Source: Bacillus sp. FJAT-27916
Lineage (GTDB): Bacteria > Bacillota > Bacilli > Bacillales > Pradoshiaceae
Direction of reading: 5' to 3'
Assembly (NCBI RefSeq): GCF_001183965.1
Contig: NZ_LFZV01000001.1
Location: 3,191,263 to 3,255,262 of the forward strand
Length of the DNA: 64,000 nucleotides
The position numbers and the translations under genes were made by a program. Positions 50,236 through 59,968 of this stretch are shown piece after piece (positions within the stretch are counted from its first letter, which is position 1; each line of letters begins with the position of its first letter). Below the pieces are notes generated by a model. That model made no database searches and was not told the DNA's origin. It worked only from the letters and a program-made list of their open reading frames with translations.

Positions 50236-52366
50236 TCACTTTCACCCGTAATAATCGCATGCTATTAAGCGTTACAATCAAAGTCGCACCCATATCGGCA
50301 AAAATGGCAATCCAAAGGGTAAGCCAGCCTGGTATGACAAGAACTAGCGCCAATGCCTTTATAGCAAGTGAGAAGGTGATATTCTGTTTAATAATTTTGA
50401 GTGCTTTCCGGCTCAGCTTGATCGTGTAAGGAAGCTTATCAAGATCATCTGCCATTAAGGCAATGTCCGCAGTTTCAAGTGCTGTATCTGTTCCAGCTCC
50501 CCCCATGGCAACACCGACACTTGCGGCAGCTAAGGCGGGGGCATCATTAACACCATCGCCAATCATGGCCACATGTTCATAATCCTTTCGCAGGTCCTTG
50601 ATAAAGTTTAATTTTTCTTCCGGAAGCAATTCAGCACGGACATCTGTTACACCAACTTGTTTAGCAACAGCCTCCGCCGTACGTGTATTATCACCAGTCA
50701 GCATGACCGTTTTTTCAATACCGGCTCGATGCAGCCTATCAATGGCCAATCCTGCCGATTCCCTTACACGGTCAGAAACGGCGATTAACAGCATAACTGC
50801 ATCATCGGATGCCAAGATCATGACTGTCTTGCCTTCAGCTTGCAGTCCGCTGATTTGACTGTTTACTTCATCTGAAAGGAAAACGGACATCTTTTCCTTA
50901 AAGAGACCAGGACTGCCGACGTAATAACGGTTTCCGTTAATGACAGCAGAAATCCCCTTGCCTGTAATGGATTGCACATCATCTGTCTTATGAATATCGA
51001 TATCCAGATTTAACGCTTTTGCTTTTTCGACAATTGCGGCAGCTAAGGGATGCGCAGAGCCTTTTTCGATTGCAGCCGCGATAGAAAGAGCTTGTTCTTC
51101 ATCACTATCATAAGCAATAATATCTGTAACTGCCGGCTTGCCTTCTGTAAGTGTACCTGTCTTGTCAAACGCAATCACCTTTAAATGCCCTGCTTCCTCT
51201 AAATGAATGCCACCCTTAATGAGCACGCCGTTTCTTGCCGCATTGCCAATTGCTGTCACGACAGCGACCGGAGTAGAAACAATAAGCGCACACGGGCATC
51301 CGACTACCAATGCAGCGAGCCCTTGGTAAATCCATACACCCCACTCGCCGTCCATTAGGAGGGGCGGGACAATCATAATCAGAAAAGCTGCAGCCATAAT
51401 AGCTGGTGTATAGTACTTCGCAAATTTATCCACAAAAGCCTGTGAAGGAGCTTTTTCTGCCTGCGCATCCTCAACTAATTGGATAATCTTCGCGATTGTT
51501 GTGTCTTCAACGCGTTTGGTAACCTCAATTTCCAATAATCCTTCTTCATTTAAGGTCCCAGCATAAACCTCATCCCCAACACTCTTATGGACGGCAATGC
51601 TTTCTCCGGTTATTGCTGCCTGGTTTAAAGAAGAGCTTCCCTTCTTCACCACTCCATCCATCGCAACCTTCTGTCCTGGTTTAACAATCATGACATCGTG
51701 AAGCTCAATATCATCAACTGGCAGGATCATTTCCTGATTCCCACGGCGGATTAGCGCCTCACTCGGCGCTAGATTCATTAGAAGCTCAATAGATTGACGC
51801 GCCTTATCCATGGAATAACGCTCCATCGCCTCACTGATGGCAAAGAGAATGACAACAATCCCTCCTTCTCTCCACTCTCCAATAATGGCAGCCCCGATAA
51901 TCGCAATTGTCATCAGCGTATTCATATCAAAGATTAGCTTGCTTAAATTCTTCAATCCTGTCCAGAACAAGGAGGATCCGCCAAGGGCTATCGCGATGAA
52001 AAAGCCAATTGTTGGGTAGATATGCCCCTCACCATATTTAGCTGATAATACAAGGCTTATGAGTAAGATAAAGGCAGAAGCATATACCTTCCAATTCTCT
52101 TTCTGTTTCCAAAACGGTACACGTTCAATTCGTTTTTCTTTTTCATCCCTTATTTTCAGATGCTCAAATGCGCCTGCCCTTTCAATTTCCTCGACAGTGG
52201 CTGCTCCTTCTACATAAATCTTTGATGCGCCAAAATTGATTTTAGCATCTGTTACGCCATCGATATTCTTCACATTATCCTCAAATATCTTGGCACAGTT
52301 TGCACAGCTTAGCCCTTCGATTCGAAATGTTTTCCCTTTAGGATTATTTAGTTGATGCTCTGCCAT
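50231..52366 (-). CDS. cadA: CadA, Zn/Cd/Pb/Co-exporting P1B-type ATPase
   Basis: Membrane ATPase of 711 residues. An N-terminal heavy-metal-binding domain has [13 protein letters not shown] (about 18-30). The ion path motif CPC is in [16 protein letters not shown]; phosphorylation occurs at Asp in [11 protein letters not shown]; the nucleotide-binding [10 protein letters not shown] motif and a late membrane bundle complete it. The HMA, CPC and length fit CadA of the Zn/Cd group. It follows cadC with a 23-nt overlap. Confidence 0.95.
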   Translation of the reverse strand: MAEHQLNNPKGKTFRIEGLSCANCAKIFEDNVKNIDGVTDAKINFGASKIYVEGAATVEEIERAGAFEHLKIRDEKEKRIERVPFWKQKENWKVYASAFILLISLVLSAKYGEGHIYPTIGFFIAIALGGSSLFWTGLKNLSKLIFDMNTLMTIAIIGAAIIGEWREGGIVVILFAISEAMERYSMDKARQSIELLMNLAPSEALIRRGNQEMILPVDDIELHDVMIVKPGQKVAMDGVVKKGSSSLNQAAITGESIAVHKSVGDEVYAGTLNEEGLLEIEVTKRVEDTTIAKIIQLVEDAQAEKAPSQAFVDKFAKYYTPAIMAAAFLIMIVPPLLMDGEWGVWIYQGLAALVVGCPCALIVSTPVAVVTAIGNAARNGVLIKGGIHLEEAGHLKVIAFDKTGTLTEGKPAVTDIIAYDSDEEQALSIAAAIEKGSAHPLAAAIVEKAKALNLDIDIHKTDDVQSITGKGISAVINGNRYYVGSPGLFKEKMSVFLSDEVNSQISGLQAEGKTVMILASDDAVMLLIAVSDRVRESAGLAIDRLHRAGIEKTVMLTGDNTRTAEAVAKQVGVTDVRAELLPEEKLNFIKDLRKDYEHVAMIGDGVNDAPALAAASVGVAMGGAGTDTALETADIALMADDLDKLPYTIKLSRKALKIIKQNITFSLAIKALALVLVIPGWLTLWIAIFADMGATLIVTLNSMRLLRVKVK

Positions 52367-52727
52367 TTTCCTTCACCTCTTTTTTATGCGCAAGCGCCAC
52401 CATCATGATTTGCTTAATATGCTCATCATCCAACGAATAGAAGACAAGCTTCTTCTCTTTGCGGTACTTTACAATCCCTTGCTTATAGAGGTTCCTCAAA
52501 TGGTGGGATGTATTCGCAACCGTTGCCCCAATAATATTGGAAAGGTCGCATACACATAATTCATCCTCACAGCAAAGTGCATAAACAATCTTTGCCCGAT
52601 TCTCATCAGCAAGTGCCTTAAACAATTGCTTTACACCGGCTATATTCTCTTGCTGTATTTTCTGCTGTACTTGAATAACCTTCGGCTCACTATAACAATA
52701 TATCTCACACGCATCCTTCTCGTTCAT
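52344..52727 (-). CDS. cadC: CadC, ArsR-family metal-responsive repressor
   Basis: Repressor of 127 residues with the ArsR winged-helix core. The metal motif ELCVCDLS sits in the fourth helix (about 55-62); Cys7 and Cys11 in CEIYC of the N-terminal arm complete the alpha3N-type Cd/Pb/Zn site as in S. aureus CadC. Metal binding should release the operator. It overlaps cadA, and two operator-like repeats lie upstream. Confidence 0.94.
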   Translation of the reverse strand: MNEKDACEIYCYSEPKVIQVQQKIQQENIAGVKQLFKALADENRAKIVYALCCEDELCVCDLSNIIGATVANTSHHLRNLYKQGIVKYRKEKKLVFYSLDDEHIKQIMMVALAHKKEVKENGRASTK

Positions 52728-52743
52728 AAAATATCACTCATTT

Positions 52744-52817
52744 CATTCAAGCATCTATTTGATTATATGTATATTATATCATTGCTCGGCTTAGTCATTC
52801 AAATGTTTACTTGAATG
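52744..52817 (-). promoter_or_regulatory. cad promoter with two CadC-type operators
   Basis: On the minus strand TTGAAT (52797-52802) and TATAAT (52773-52778) are 18 bp apart. Two inverted repeats of the same layout, TCAA-8-TTGA, lie at 52796-52817 (over the -35) and about 52744-52764 (downstream of the start site). The first fits the TCAAATAAATATTTGA-type cad operator. Confidence 0.75.
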
Positions 52818-52828
52818 TTAAAAAGTAT

Positions 52829-53193
52829 AGAGGCTGGGAAAAAACGAAATAAATGATCCTCAGAAACGAATGGTTGTCACTTATTCTTCCAATTCAATAG
52901 CAGTTGGGAATATACGATCGTTCCATTCCGCAAAATGCACTCGCTTTCCGCGGGGAGGAAGGCTTGAGCCTCCTCGTCGCTTACGCCTGCAGGGTCTCAG
53001 CCTTTCCTCTACTTCCCGCTGGAGTCGAGTGCTTTTTGCTCCAGTCCACTAGTCACTAATAGTAGAAAGCCACAATCAATTCATGCATGAAAAACCACAA
53101 ATAAAGACCCGAATAATTTGACGATAAATTTATTCCTTTATCGTCTAATTATTCGAGTCTATCACTGACTGAAATCCTTTTTTCCCAGCCTCT
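52829..53193. repeat. 365-bp nested-palindrome repeat module (MITE-like)
   Basis: The ends AGAGGCTGGGAAAAAA (52829-52844) and its reverse complement (53178-53193) are perfect 16-bp inverted repeats. Inside, GCAAAATGCACTCG (52930-52943) pairs with CGAGTGCTTTTTGC (53026-53039), enclosing GAGGAAGGCT/GCCTTTCCTC type pairing and TTCCGCGGGGAGG, a sequence I recall as a dispersed repeat in many Bacillaceae genomes. A third long inverted repeat has arms at 53105-53128 and 53137-53160. No gene is present. It sits between cadC and the acyl-CoA ligase gene. Confidence 0.8.
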
Positions 53194-53248
53194 TTTCCTC
53201 TCTGAATAACTCCTATGTTTAGCATCCAAGAGGCTTGTTTCAGCACCT

Positions 53249-54796
53249 TTACTCTTTTGCGTAGTCCCCCTGCCGAAGCGCCGTCTTCAGGATCTTTCCA
53301 GAAGCATTTTTTGGCAAGGTCTCAATAAATTCTACATACCGAGGCTTTTTATAAGAAGAGACGCATAACCGGCAATGGTCAATTACATTTTGCTCTGATA
53401 ATTCATATCCAGGCTTCAGGACAATAAAGGCTTTTACGCTTTCTCCCCAATCAGCATCCGGTACTCCGATAACGGCAGATTCTAAGACTGCTTCATGCTG
53501 ATAGAGAGCTTCCTCAATTTCTTTTGGATAAATATTTTCGGCGCCGCTAATAATCATATCCTTCTTGCGATCAACGATATAGATGAAACCCTCCTCATCC
53601 ATCCTGACCAAATCACCACTATGAAACCAGCCGCCCCTGAAGGCTTCCTTTGTTCCTTCCAGGTTGCGGTAATACTCTTTCATCATTGTCGGGCCCTGAT
53701 AAACAATTTCTCCGACTTCTCCAATAGGTACATCGTTCATCTCTTCATCCACAATTCGTATCCGAACGTTGATTGACGGTCTCCCGACTGAATCAGTCTT
53801 TCGAAGCGTATCTTCACCAGTTAGGTAAGTGGTCGTCGGGCTCATCTCCGTTTGACCGAATGCTTCATTTAATTGAGCGTTTGGGAAGGCGTTCATGATT
53901 CCTTTCTTAATCTCAAGCGGGCAGATTGCACCTCCAATTGCACAGACCTTCATGGACGAGACATCATAATCGTTGAAGTTGGGCACTTGAAGCAGGAAAT
54001 TCCACATCGAAGGCACAAGAAACATCGAATTGATGCCTTCTCTTTCAATCGTTTCAAGAATTTGTACAGGCTGATATTCACGCTGGATATGCATCGTTCC
54101 TTGCATCAAACATGTAATCGCAATATGGGCCAGTCCAGCTACATGAAATAAAGGCGGGACAATTAGAAGCTTTGTTCCCAAAGGCGAAGGGGAATGATAC
54201 ATTTTATTTTGTGCATTCATATAAAGGTTTTTATGACTTAGGACAACTCCCTTCGGCTTCCCCGTCGTGCCTGAGGTATAGATGATAACATGGGCGTCAT
54301 CATCCCTGAGGTCCACAGGAAGCTCCGCCGCCATACCAATTTGATTGTAGGAAATCCAGCCTTTCGGCAAGCTTGCTGTACCATTGACAATATAATGCTC
54401 TACCATTGGCAGCTGCTCGCTGATAGAATGAATCATTTCTACATACTCCGCTTCTATAAAGAGCATCCGTGCCTCCGATTGATTGATAATAAAGATGAGC
54501 TCATTCGGCACAAGACGGAAATTAACAGGCACAAGCACCGTCCCGCTTAGGCTGGCACCAAAATAGACATCAATGAATTCAAGGTTATTCTTGAACAAGC
54601 AAGCAATATGATCACCCTTACGGATACCCTGTGATAGAATCCATCCAGCAGCAGAGCTAGCCTTTTTGAGTGTCTCCTCATAGGTCAACCGTTTCTCTTC
54701 AAAGACAAATGCCTCTTGCTTTGGCACATTGTGAGCCGCACATTTTAATGCCTCGCCGATTAATAATTGCTGACTGAGTGAGGAATATTCATTCAT
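53249..54796 (-). CDS. acyl-CoA synthetase (AMP-forming)
   Basis: Fatty-acid-CoA ligase of 515 residues. The AMP-binding P-loop IIYTSGTTGKPKGVV is near 170-184; GQTEMSPTTTYL and the hinge GWFHSGDLVRMDEEGFIYIV then DRKKDMI (about 395-420) follow, with the catalytic lysine in LPKNASGKILK near the C-terminus. ATG 54796 is chosen so that the gene starts 13 nt after the dehydrogenase stop and follows AAGGATGTG; a TTG at 54832 would overlap. It forms an operon with the acyl-CoA dehydrogenase gene. Chain-length preference unknown. Confidence 0.9.
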   Translation of the reverse strand: MNEYSSLSQQLLIGEALKCAAHNVPKQEAFVFEEKRLTYEETLKKASSAAGWILSQGIRKGDHIACLFKNNLEFIDVYFGASLSGTVLVPVNFRLVPNELIFIINQSEARMLFIEAEYVEMIHSISEQLPMVEHYIVNGTASLPKGWISYNQIGMAAELPVDLRDDDAHVIIYTSGTTGKPKGVVLSHKNLYMNAQNKMYHSPSPLGTKLLIVPPLFHVAGLAHIAITCLMQGTMHIQREYQPVQILETIEREGINSMFLVPSMWNFLLQVPNFNDYDVSSMKVCAIGGAICPLEIKKGIMNAFPNAQLNEAFGQTEMSPTTTYLTGEDTLRKTDSVGRPSINVRIRIVDEEMNDVPIGEVGEIVYQGPTMMKEYYRNLEGTKEAFRGGWFHSGDLVRMDEEGFIYIVDRKKDMIISGAENIYPKEIEEALYQHEAVLESAVIGVPDADWGESVKAFIVLKPGYELSEQNVIDHCRLCVSSYKKPRYVEFIETLPKNASGKILKTALRQGDYAKE

Positions 54797-54809
54797 GGCT
54801 TTCACATCC

Positions 54810-55988
54810 TTATAGTCCCATTCTCTTTGCAATAATCACCTTCATTATTTCATTTGTGCCTGCAAAAATTGGAGAAACAGCAATATCACGGTATCGGCGC
54901 GCAATTTTATATTCCTCCATATATCCATACCCACCATGAAGCTGCATGCATTTCGGCGCATTTCTCCTCGCCATATCTGTGATCCACCACTTGGCCATTG
55001 AAACCTCTGTTTCAATTTGATCGCCATTGATATGCCGTGCAATTAACTGATTAAGGAAGTTCCTTCCGAGCTGAACCTCTGTTGCGATTTCAGCCAGAAC
55101 GAATTGTGTGTTTTGAAATTTCGCTATTGACCTTCCAAATGCTTCCCGCTCCTTTACGTAGGAAAGCGTTAATTCCAGCATATCTTCAGCAGCCACTTGG
55201 CCCCCAATGGCTGCAAGCAGCCGTTCCTGCTGGAGATTCTCCATTAGGTATTTAAAGCCATCCCCTTCATTGCCAAGCAAATTCTCCGCTGGAACCCTGA
55301 CATTCTCGAAGACGAGCTCTGCGGTATCCTGTGCATGCATTCCAACCTTGCGAAGCTTGCGCCCACGGGAGAAACCCGGAATATTCTTCTCAACAATCAG
55401 CAGGCTGATGCCTTTGTGAGCAGGCTTGATGTTCACATCTGTTTTACATGCGACTATAATAAGATCTGCATGTATTCCATTGGTGATGAATGTTTTCTGA
55501 CCGTTGATGACATATTCATCGCCATCCTTCACAGCAGTTGTCTTAATGCCAGCCAAATCCGATCCTGTCCCAGGCTCCGTCATCGCAATCGCTGTGATGA
55601 TTTCTCCGCTTACACAGCCAGGCAGGTATTTTTTCTTTTGCTTTTCTGTTCCGAAAGATTCGATATAAGGAACCATGATACCACTATGGGCACCAGGTCC
55701 TGCCATACCTCCGCCAATTCTTCCTGTTTCCTCGGACAGAATGGCAGAGAATCCAAAATCACCGCCTGCTCCGCCATATTCTTCACTGACAGAAGGGCAT
55801 AGAAATCCATTTTCCCCCATCATCAGCCAGAATTCTCTCGGTACAAGCCGTTCTTCCTCCCACTGTTCGAAATAGGGCAGACATTCCTTTTCCAAGAACC
55901 TCCGCAAGGAATCACGAAACATCACATGCTCATCTGTATAATACGGCCGCTCTTTCTTCTGCTTGTCTGATACCGCTGCTTTTGCCAT
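54810..55988 (-). CDS. acyl-CoA dehydrogenase
   Basis: FAD-dependent dehydrogenase of 392 residues forming trans-2-enoyl-CoA. Family signatures AMTEPGTGSDLAGIKT (135-150) and HGGYGYMEEYKIARRYRD (near 355-372) are present. The usual MCAD glutamate (YEGT) reads FAGT here; a glutamate in QQERLL (about Glu255) sits at the position used by isovaleryl/long-chain dehydrogenases, so catalysis can proceed. AAAGGAGG precedes the ATG. It is upstream of the acyl-CoA ligase gene. Confidence 0.93.
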   Translation of the reverse strand: MAKAAVSDKQKKERPYYTDEHVMFRDSLRRFLEKECLPYFEQWEEERLVPREFWLMMGENGFLCPSVSEEYGGAGGDFGFSAILSEETGRIGGGMAGPGAHSGIMVPYIESFGTEKQKKKYLPGCVSGEIITAIAMTEPGTGSDLAGIKTTAVKDGDEYVINGQKTFITNGIHADLIIVACKTDVNIKPAHKGISLLIVEKNIPGFSRGRKLRKVGMHAQDTAELVFENVRVPAENLLGNEGDGFKYLMENLQQERLLAAIGGQVAAEDMLELTLSYVKEREAFGRSIAKFQNTQFVLAEIATEVQLGRNFLNQLIARHINGDQIETEVSMAKWWITDMARRNAPKCMQLHGGYGYMEEYKIARRYRDIAVSPIFAGTNEIMKVIIAKRMGL

Positions 55989-56319
55989 AGCATCTTCCTC
56001 CTTTTCTTTCTATACTCAGTCAAGAGACGTCATTCAATTATTTAAAGCCTCCTTCGGCTATTACCTAAGATAAATGCAATATTCATGCCAAAGTATAAAC
56101 AAGGAAGAGTGCAGGACCCTCCTGCAGAGAGTTTCTTGATTTCCATACATTCCGCTATAAGTCTGTCTGATACTAAAACACTTGTGTATCCATTTTTTAC
56201 ATGCACTTGAAATATTGTCTTTCCGGAAAGACTATGACAGTATAAAGGCAGAGAAAACATAGAGAATGAAAGGCGGCATCGAATGCCGCTTGTCTCGAAA
56301 CAGTAACGGAGGAATTACG
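55989..56319. other. divergent intergenic region acyl-CoA dehydrogenase/phnA
   Basis: These 331 bp hold no convincing gene. A half-site TGAATGA on the minus strand near 56029-56035 recalls FadR boxes but its partner is missing. Hairpins GCAGG-5-CCTGC (56111-56125) and GCGGCAT-3-ATGCCGC (about 56274-56290, in the phnA leader) are present. Confidence 0.4.
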
Positions 56320-56658
56320 ATGGAAAACTTACCAAATTGCCCGAAATGCGGCTCAGAATACACATACGAAGACGGAAATATGCTTGTATGTCCGGTTTGC
56401 GCACATGAATGGACACTTGAATCCGAGGAAAGCAATGAAGATGTAAAAATCATCAAAGATGCAAACGGCAATGTTCTTAATGACGGTGACACTGTATCTG
56501 TCATTAAAGACTTGAAGGTAAAGGGCAGCTCCTCTGTCATCAAAATCGGCACGAAAGTGAAAAATATTCGTCTCGTTGACGGCGATCATGATATTGATTG
56601 CAAGATCGAAGGTTTTGGTGCTATGAAGCTCAAATCAGAATTCGTGAAGAAAATCTAA
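56320..56658 (+). CDS. phnA: PhnA (YjdM) zinc-ribbon protein
   Basis: Protein of 112 residues beginning [20 protein letters not shown], with a CPxC...CPVC zinc ribbon and the late block [20 protein letters not shown] then [20 protein letters not shown] typical of PhnA. Despite the name, it is not tied to phosphonate use here; the true function is unknown. GGAGG precedes ATG 56320; a longer frame from 56266 is rejected. A strong terminator follows. Confidence 0.9.
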   Translation: MENLPNCPKCGSEYTYEDGNMLVCPVCAHEWTLESEESNEDVKIIKDANGNVLNDGDTVSVIKDLKVKGSSSVIKIGTKVKNIRLVDGDHDIDCKIEGFGAMKLKSEFVKKI

Positions 56659-56698
56659 AAAAAACACCTGCCAGCAATCAAGCTGACAGGTGTTTTTT
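56659..56698. terminator. bidirectional terminator
   Basis: AAAAACACCTG, CAGC, GCTG and CAGGTGTTTTTTT pair with one mismatch between convergent genes. Confidence 0.88.
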
Positions 56699-56717
56699 TA
56701 CATCAATTATAAAACAA

Positions 56718-57380
56718 TCATCCCTCTTTAAAGGTGCGGCTTGATTCATTTACTTGATCGTAAAGCTCGGACATAACGATATCATTATCCATCAAGACAT
56801 AACCATGACACTTCATCAATCTATCTTCAAGCGTTTCAGGGAGACGGTCCTCGTCGTAAGAGCAGACTAAATATAAACCGAGTTCACTGACAATCTTATC
56901 TGCCTCACATTCAAATTCTTCAAGAATCGGGATAATCCCCTCCTGATGTCCCCACTCTACATGAGCCCATATCCTAAACGAAATTCTTTCATCAAAAAAC
57001 GGCTGCAATGTTCTTGATAAATGGTCAAAGATAACAGCCGGCTGAAAACTGCCCGTTGAAACATAATAGCTGAAATTATTGATCATATGAATACAGCCAA
57101 GCTGCTCACTCGTCAATCTTCTCTTAAGTTCCGTACGGAGCTTCATCATAATCCGTTCACTTTCAATTAACAGCACATGATCCCCTTGTTCTAAGGCAGA
57201 ATCAATAAAAGCGATTAAATTGCATAAGTACGTATCTTGTTCTTGAATTTTATAAAAAATGTGAACACCATTCTCTTCGTGAATCTTCTTGTTCAGCTTC
57301 GAGAATTTCCGTTTTAGCAGATTAATCACGTCCTTAATATCCATTAGGATATTTTTATAACAATAGTGTAACATTTCCAA
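56718..57380 (-). CDS. MEDS-domain (DcmR-like sensory) protein
   Basis: Protein of about 220 residues. The segment HIFYKIQEQDTYLCNLIAFI then DSALEQGDHVLLIESERIMM (about 40-80) matches the MEDS domain, a RecA-like fold proposed to bind small methyl or hydrocarbon ligands. No output domain is attached, unlike DcmR. The start is uncertain: TTG at 57380, ATG at 57374 and ATG at 57344 all lack a good ribosome site. It is a single gene between terminators. Function unknown. Confidence 0.7.
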   Translation of the reverse strand: MEMLHYCYKNILMDIKDVINLLKRKFSKLNKKIHEENGVHIFYKIQEQDTYLCNLIAFIDSALEQGDHVLLIESERIMMKLRTELKRRLTSEQLGCIHMINNFSYYVSTGSFQPAVIFDHLSRTLQPFFDERISFRIWAHVEWGHQEGIIPILEEFECEADKIVSELGLYLVCSYDEDRLPETLEDRLMKCHGYVLMDNDIVMSELYDQVNESSRTFKEG

Positions 57381-57443
57381 TTAGCAATATGTTCTTTTTC
57401 AAGGAAAAAGATTGAACATCCGGCAAATTTTCTTACACATAAA

Positions 57444-57476
57444 AAATGGATATACCCGTTGCAGGTATATCCATTT
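57444..57476 (-). terminator. intrinsic terminator of the SDR gene
   Basis: AAATGGATATACC and GGTATATCCATTT form a perfect 13-bp stem with a 7-nt loop; the minus strand continues TTTATG. Confidence 0.88.
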
Positions 57477-57491
57477 GAATCTATTTCATTC

Positions 57492-58250
57492 TTAATAGGC
57501 TGTCCATCCGCCGTCTACTGCCAAAACGGTACCATTCACAAAGCTTGAATCATCTGATCCAAGGAACAAAGCGGCTTGGGCAATTTCTTCTGGTTGGCCT
57601 GCACGAGGATTAATTCCCATACCTGCCTGCTGTCTAGATGCCCCAAATTTATCAATATTGGTCATGGAAGCCTGAATATTTGTCATAACAGCCCCCGGAG
57701 CAATTGCGTTGCAGCGGATTCCTTTTTGAGCGTACATATAGCCAGTATTTTTCGTAAAGCCGATAACAGCATGCTTAGAGGCTGTATAAGCTGCACCCGC
57801 TCTTCCTCCGTATAGACCTCCGGCAGATGCCACGTTTACAATGACACCGCTTTCTTTCTCAAGGAAAATTGGAATGACCTTTCTTGTCGCACGCATAACA
57901 CTTGTCGTGTTAACGGCAAAGATACGTTCCCATCTATCATCAACAATATCCCCAGCTGGTTCAAATCCGTCCATGATTCCCGCATTATTCACAAGAATAT
58001 CAACCGTTCCGTATTTATCTACTGCTGTATCTACAAGTGTCTGAATATCCTCTTCCACAGCTACATTTGTTTTGATCGCTAGAGCTTCCCCGCCTGCTGC
58101 CTTAATTTCTTCAACCGTTGCATTTGCTCCATCCAAATTCAAGTCAGAAACGACTACTTTTGCACCCTCTTTTGCATACAACATAGCGATTTGTTTCCCC
58201 ATGCCTGATGCAGCGCCAGTAACTATTGCTACTTTCCCTTGAAGTTTCAT
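57492..58250 (-). CDS. short-chain dehydrogenase/reductase
   Basis: NAD(P)-dependent oxidoreductase of 252 residues. The cofactor loop VTGAASGMGKQIAMLYAKEG is at about 10-29, NNAG near 88-91, the catalytic serine in VNVASAGG and Tyr/Lys in YTASKHA near 155-161. The Asp in VVSDLN suggests NAD preference. It is divergent from a TetR regulator that probably controls it. Substrate unknown. Confidence 0.9.
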   Translation of the reverse strand: MKLQGKVAIVTGAASGMGKQIAMLYAKEGAKVVVSDLNLDGANATVEEIKAAGGEALAIKTNVAVEEDIQTLVDTAVDKYGTVDILVNNAGIMDGFEPAGDIVDDRWERIFAVNTTSVMRATRKVIPIFLEKESGVIVNVASAGGLYGGRAGAAYTASKHAVIGFTKNTGYMYAQKGIRCNAIAPGAVMTNIQASMTNIDKFGASRQQAGMGINPRAGQPEEIAQAALFLGSDDSSFVNGTVLAVDGGWTAY

Positions 58251-58434
58251 CGTCGATTTCCCCTTTTCACATAAGTATACAAATGTTGAAAAATATACAT
58301 CTGTCTCTTTTTAGTATAGAATTTAACCAAATAATCTTCAATATTCAAAAAACTCCTGTTTGTTGACTAATAGACAGAAGATATAATTTTGTTGATTATT
58401 TTTACAATTTTCTACAAAAGGAGGCATATTCTCT

Positions 58435-59013
58435 ATGACTGTCGACAGAAGGGTTTCTAAATCAAAGCATGCATTAAAACAAGCTCTCATTACTTTAATG
58501 GATCAAAAGCCGTTTAAACGGATTACCATCTCAGAAATAGTTGAATTAGCCGATTTAAACCGGGGCACGTTCTACAAGCATTATCAAGACAAGGAAGATT
58601 TATTAAATGACTTGATTAATGATGTCTTTACAGATTTGACGGATTCCTATCGAGCGCCGTATCATAATCAATCAACCTTCTATTATGATCGTCTTAGTGC
58701 ATCAGCTATCAAAATCTTTGATCATGTCGCCAAGTATTCGACCTTCTACACTATTGTCATCCACGATGATGCCCTTCCTGGTTTTCTGAACAAGATTGGC
58801 GAATTGCTCAAGGATTTATCCATCTCTGATCATATAAAGGATTTTGACGATCCTGTCATTGACCATGAGTTAATGGCAAGCTATCAATCTTATGCTATTT
58901 TGGGATTAATTGTTGAATGGGTGAAAGGAGGGTTTAAGTATACTCCCTCCTATATGGCTACCCAGCTGTTATACATCCTGGCAAAGGAATCTCCCATTAA
59001 GCCAAAAACATGA
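58435..59013 (+). CDS. TetR/AcrR-family regulator
   Basis: Protein of 192 residues. The N-terminal HTH reads FKRITISEIVELADLNRGTF then YKHYQDKEDLL (about 26-56). The C-terminal TetR_C-like domain has mixed helices and is of the type with YkgK/DhaS-like partners. AAAGGAGG precedes the ATG. Intergenic DNA to the SDR gene contains a half-symmetric CTGTTT/AGACAG element near 58356-58378 that may be its operator. Confidence 0.87.
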   Translation: MTVDRRVSKSKHALKQALITLMDQKPFKRITISEIVELADLNRGTFYKHYQDKEDLLNDLINDVFTDLTDSYRAPYHNQSTFYYDRLSASAIKIFDHVAKYSTFYTIVIHDDALPGFLNKIGELLKDLSISDHIKDFDDPVIDHELMASYQSYAILGLIVEWVKGGFKYTPSYMATQLLYILAKESPIKPKT

Positions 59014-59033
59014 GGGCAGGGAAAACCCTGCCC
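59014..59033. terminator. hairpin between TetR and DUF975 genes
   Basis: GGGCAGGG and CCCTGCCC form a perfect 8-bp GC-rich stem with an AAAA loop between convergent genes; T-tracts on both sides are weak. Confidence 0.6.
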
Positions 59034-59043
59034 CATGAAAGCC

Positions 59044-59781
59044 TCATTCCTCTGGTGTGACAACAGATGTAGTCACATATTTATCATAGAAAGCTGCGAG
59101 CGATGTTAAGATATATGGTGTTAAGTAAATATTTATCGCAAAGAATAAGGCAAGCCCAATCAACGCCAGTATCGTTCCACTCGCTATACCTATAGCCATG
59201 AGCCCGGCTGATTCCACAATCCCTGCTATACCTACTTGAGCGATCATCAAAACAATTCCAGCTCCGATAAGCACCCATGGAAGAATGACATATCCTATAA
59301 AGGATAAGATCAATTTAAACAAATCAAATTTCTTGCCGTACATCAATCGTTGGCTTTCCTTTATCGCTTCACTTGCGGTCATTTCCGGATGATCGCGCAG
59401 CACGAACATCGTCATCGAATAAGATAAACCTTTCACTATCCCAGGAATGATCAATAATAATGACCAGAGAAATGTATAAAGGTAAACAAGCAGCATGGCC
59501 GTCAATGTACGGACATAGTCTTTTCTAAAAGTGTCAAATAAATGGGAGTAGGTCAATGTTTCGCCTCTTTCCACATCCTGAAAGAACCATAATTGCCCTA
59601 CAGACAATGGAACGGAAATAAAGAGCAAGAGAATCCAATAAACATAGTAGTAATCCTGCGCTAATGCATCAATAGCTGACGTAATTAAAGCAACGGTAAA
59701 GAAAACCCCAATTGCTAAACCCCAATGACCTTTTAGTTTATTTCTTGCAATCTGTCTATAATCCTTAGCAGCAAATTCCAT
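59044..59781 (-). CDS. DUF975 membrane protein
   Basis: Protein of 245 residues with about six membrane segments. The opening YRQIARNKLKGHWGLAIG and the segment around ILLLFISVPLSVGQLWFFQD, with the later GLSYSMTMFVLRDHPEMTAS, fit DUF975. Function unknown. AGGAGG-type sites precede the ATG. Monocistronic. Confidence 0.82.
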   Translation of the reverse strand: MEFAAKDYRQIARNKLKGHWGLAIGVFFTVALITSAIDALAQDYYYVYWILLLFISVPLSVGQLWFFQDVERGETLTYSHLFDTFRKDYVRTLTAMLLVYLYTFLWSLLLIIPGIVKGLSYSMTMFVLRDHPEMTASEAIKESQRLMYGKKFDLFKLILSFIGYVILPWVLIGAGIVLMIAQVGIAGIVESAGLMAIGIASGTILALIGLALFFAINIYLTPYILTSLAAFYDKYVTTSVVTPEE

Positions 59782-59933
59782 CTTCCTTCCTCCTCCTTTC
59801 TATGGTATGATTATATATTAAAATAATTTTTTTATATTTTCAAATATAGTGTATCCTCTATAAAAATCATCTTTTAAAATAATATCAATATACTAATACC
59901 TTTTGGATATATGTAAAGCACACTACAAAAAAA

Positions 59934-59954
59934 CCCGGAGATCCTGCCTCCGGG
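59934..59954 (-). terminator. intrinsic terminator of the FrnE-like gene
   Basis: CCCGGAG and CTCCGGG form a perfect 7-bp stem with a 7-nt loop; the minus strand continues with seven T. Confidence 0.9.
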
Positions 59955-59968
59955 CCTATTACGGTCTC

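Noticed and set aside
56025-56045. FadR operator before the acyl-CoA dehydrogenase gene
   Set aside because: Only one TGAATGA half-site is present; the symmetric half is missing.
56042-56260. 72-codon minus-strand frame upstream of the acyl-CoA dehydrogenase gene
   Set aside because: No ribosome site, no recognisable protein features, and it covers hairpins and probable promoter DNA.
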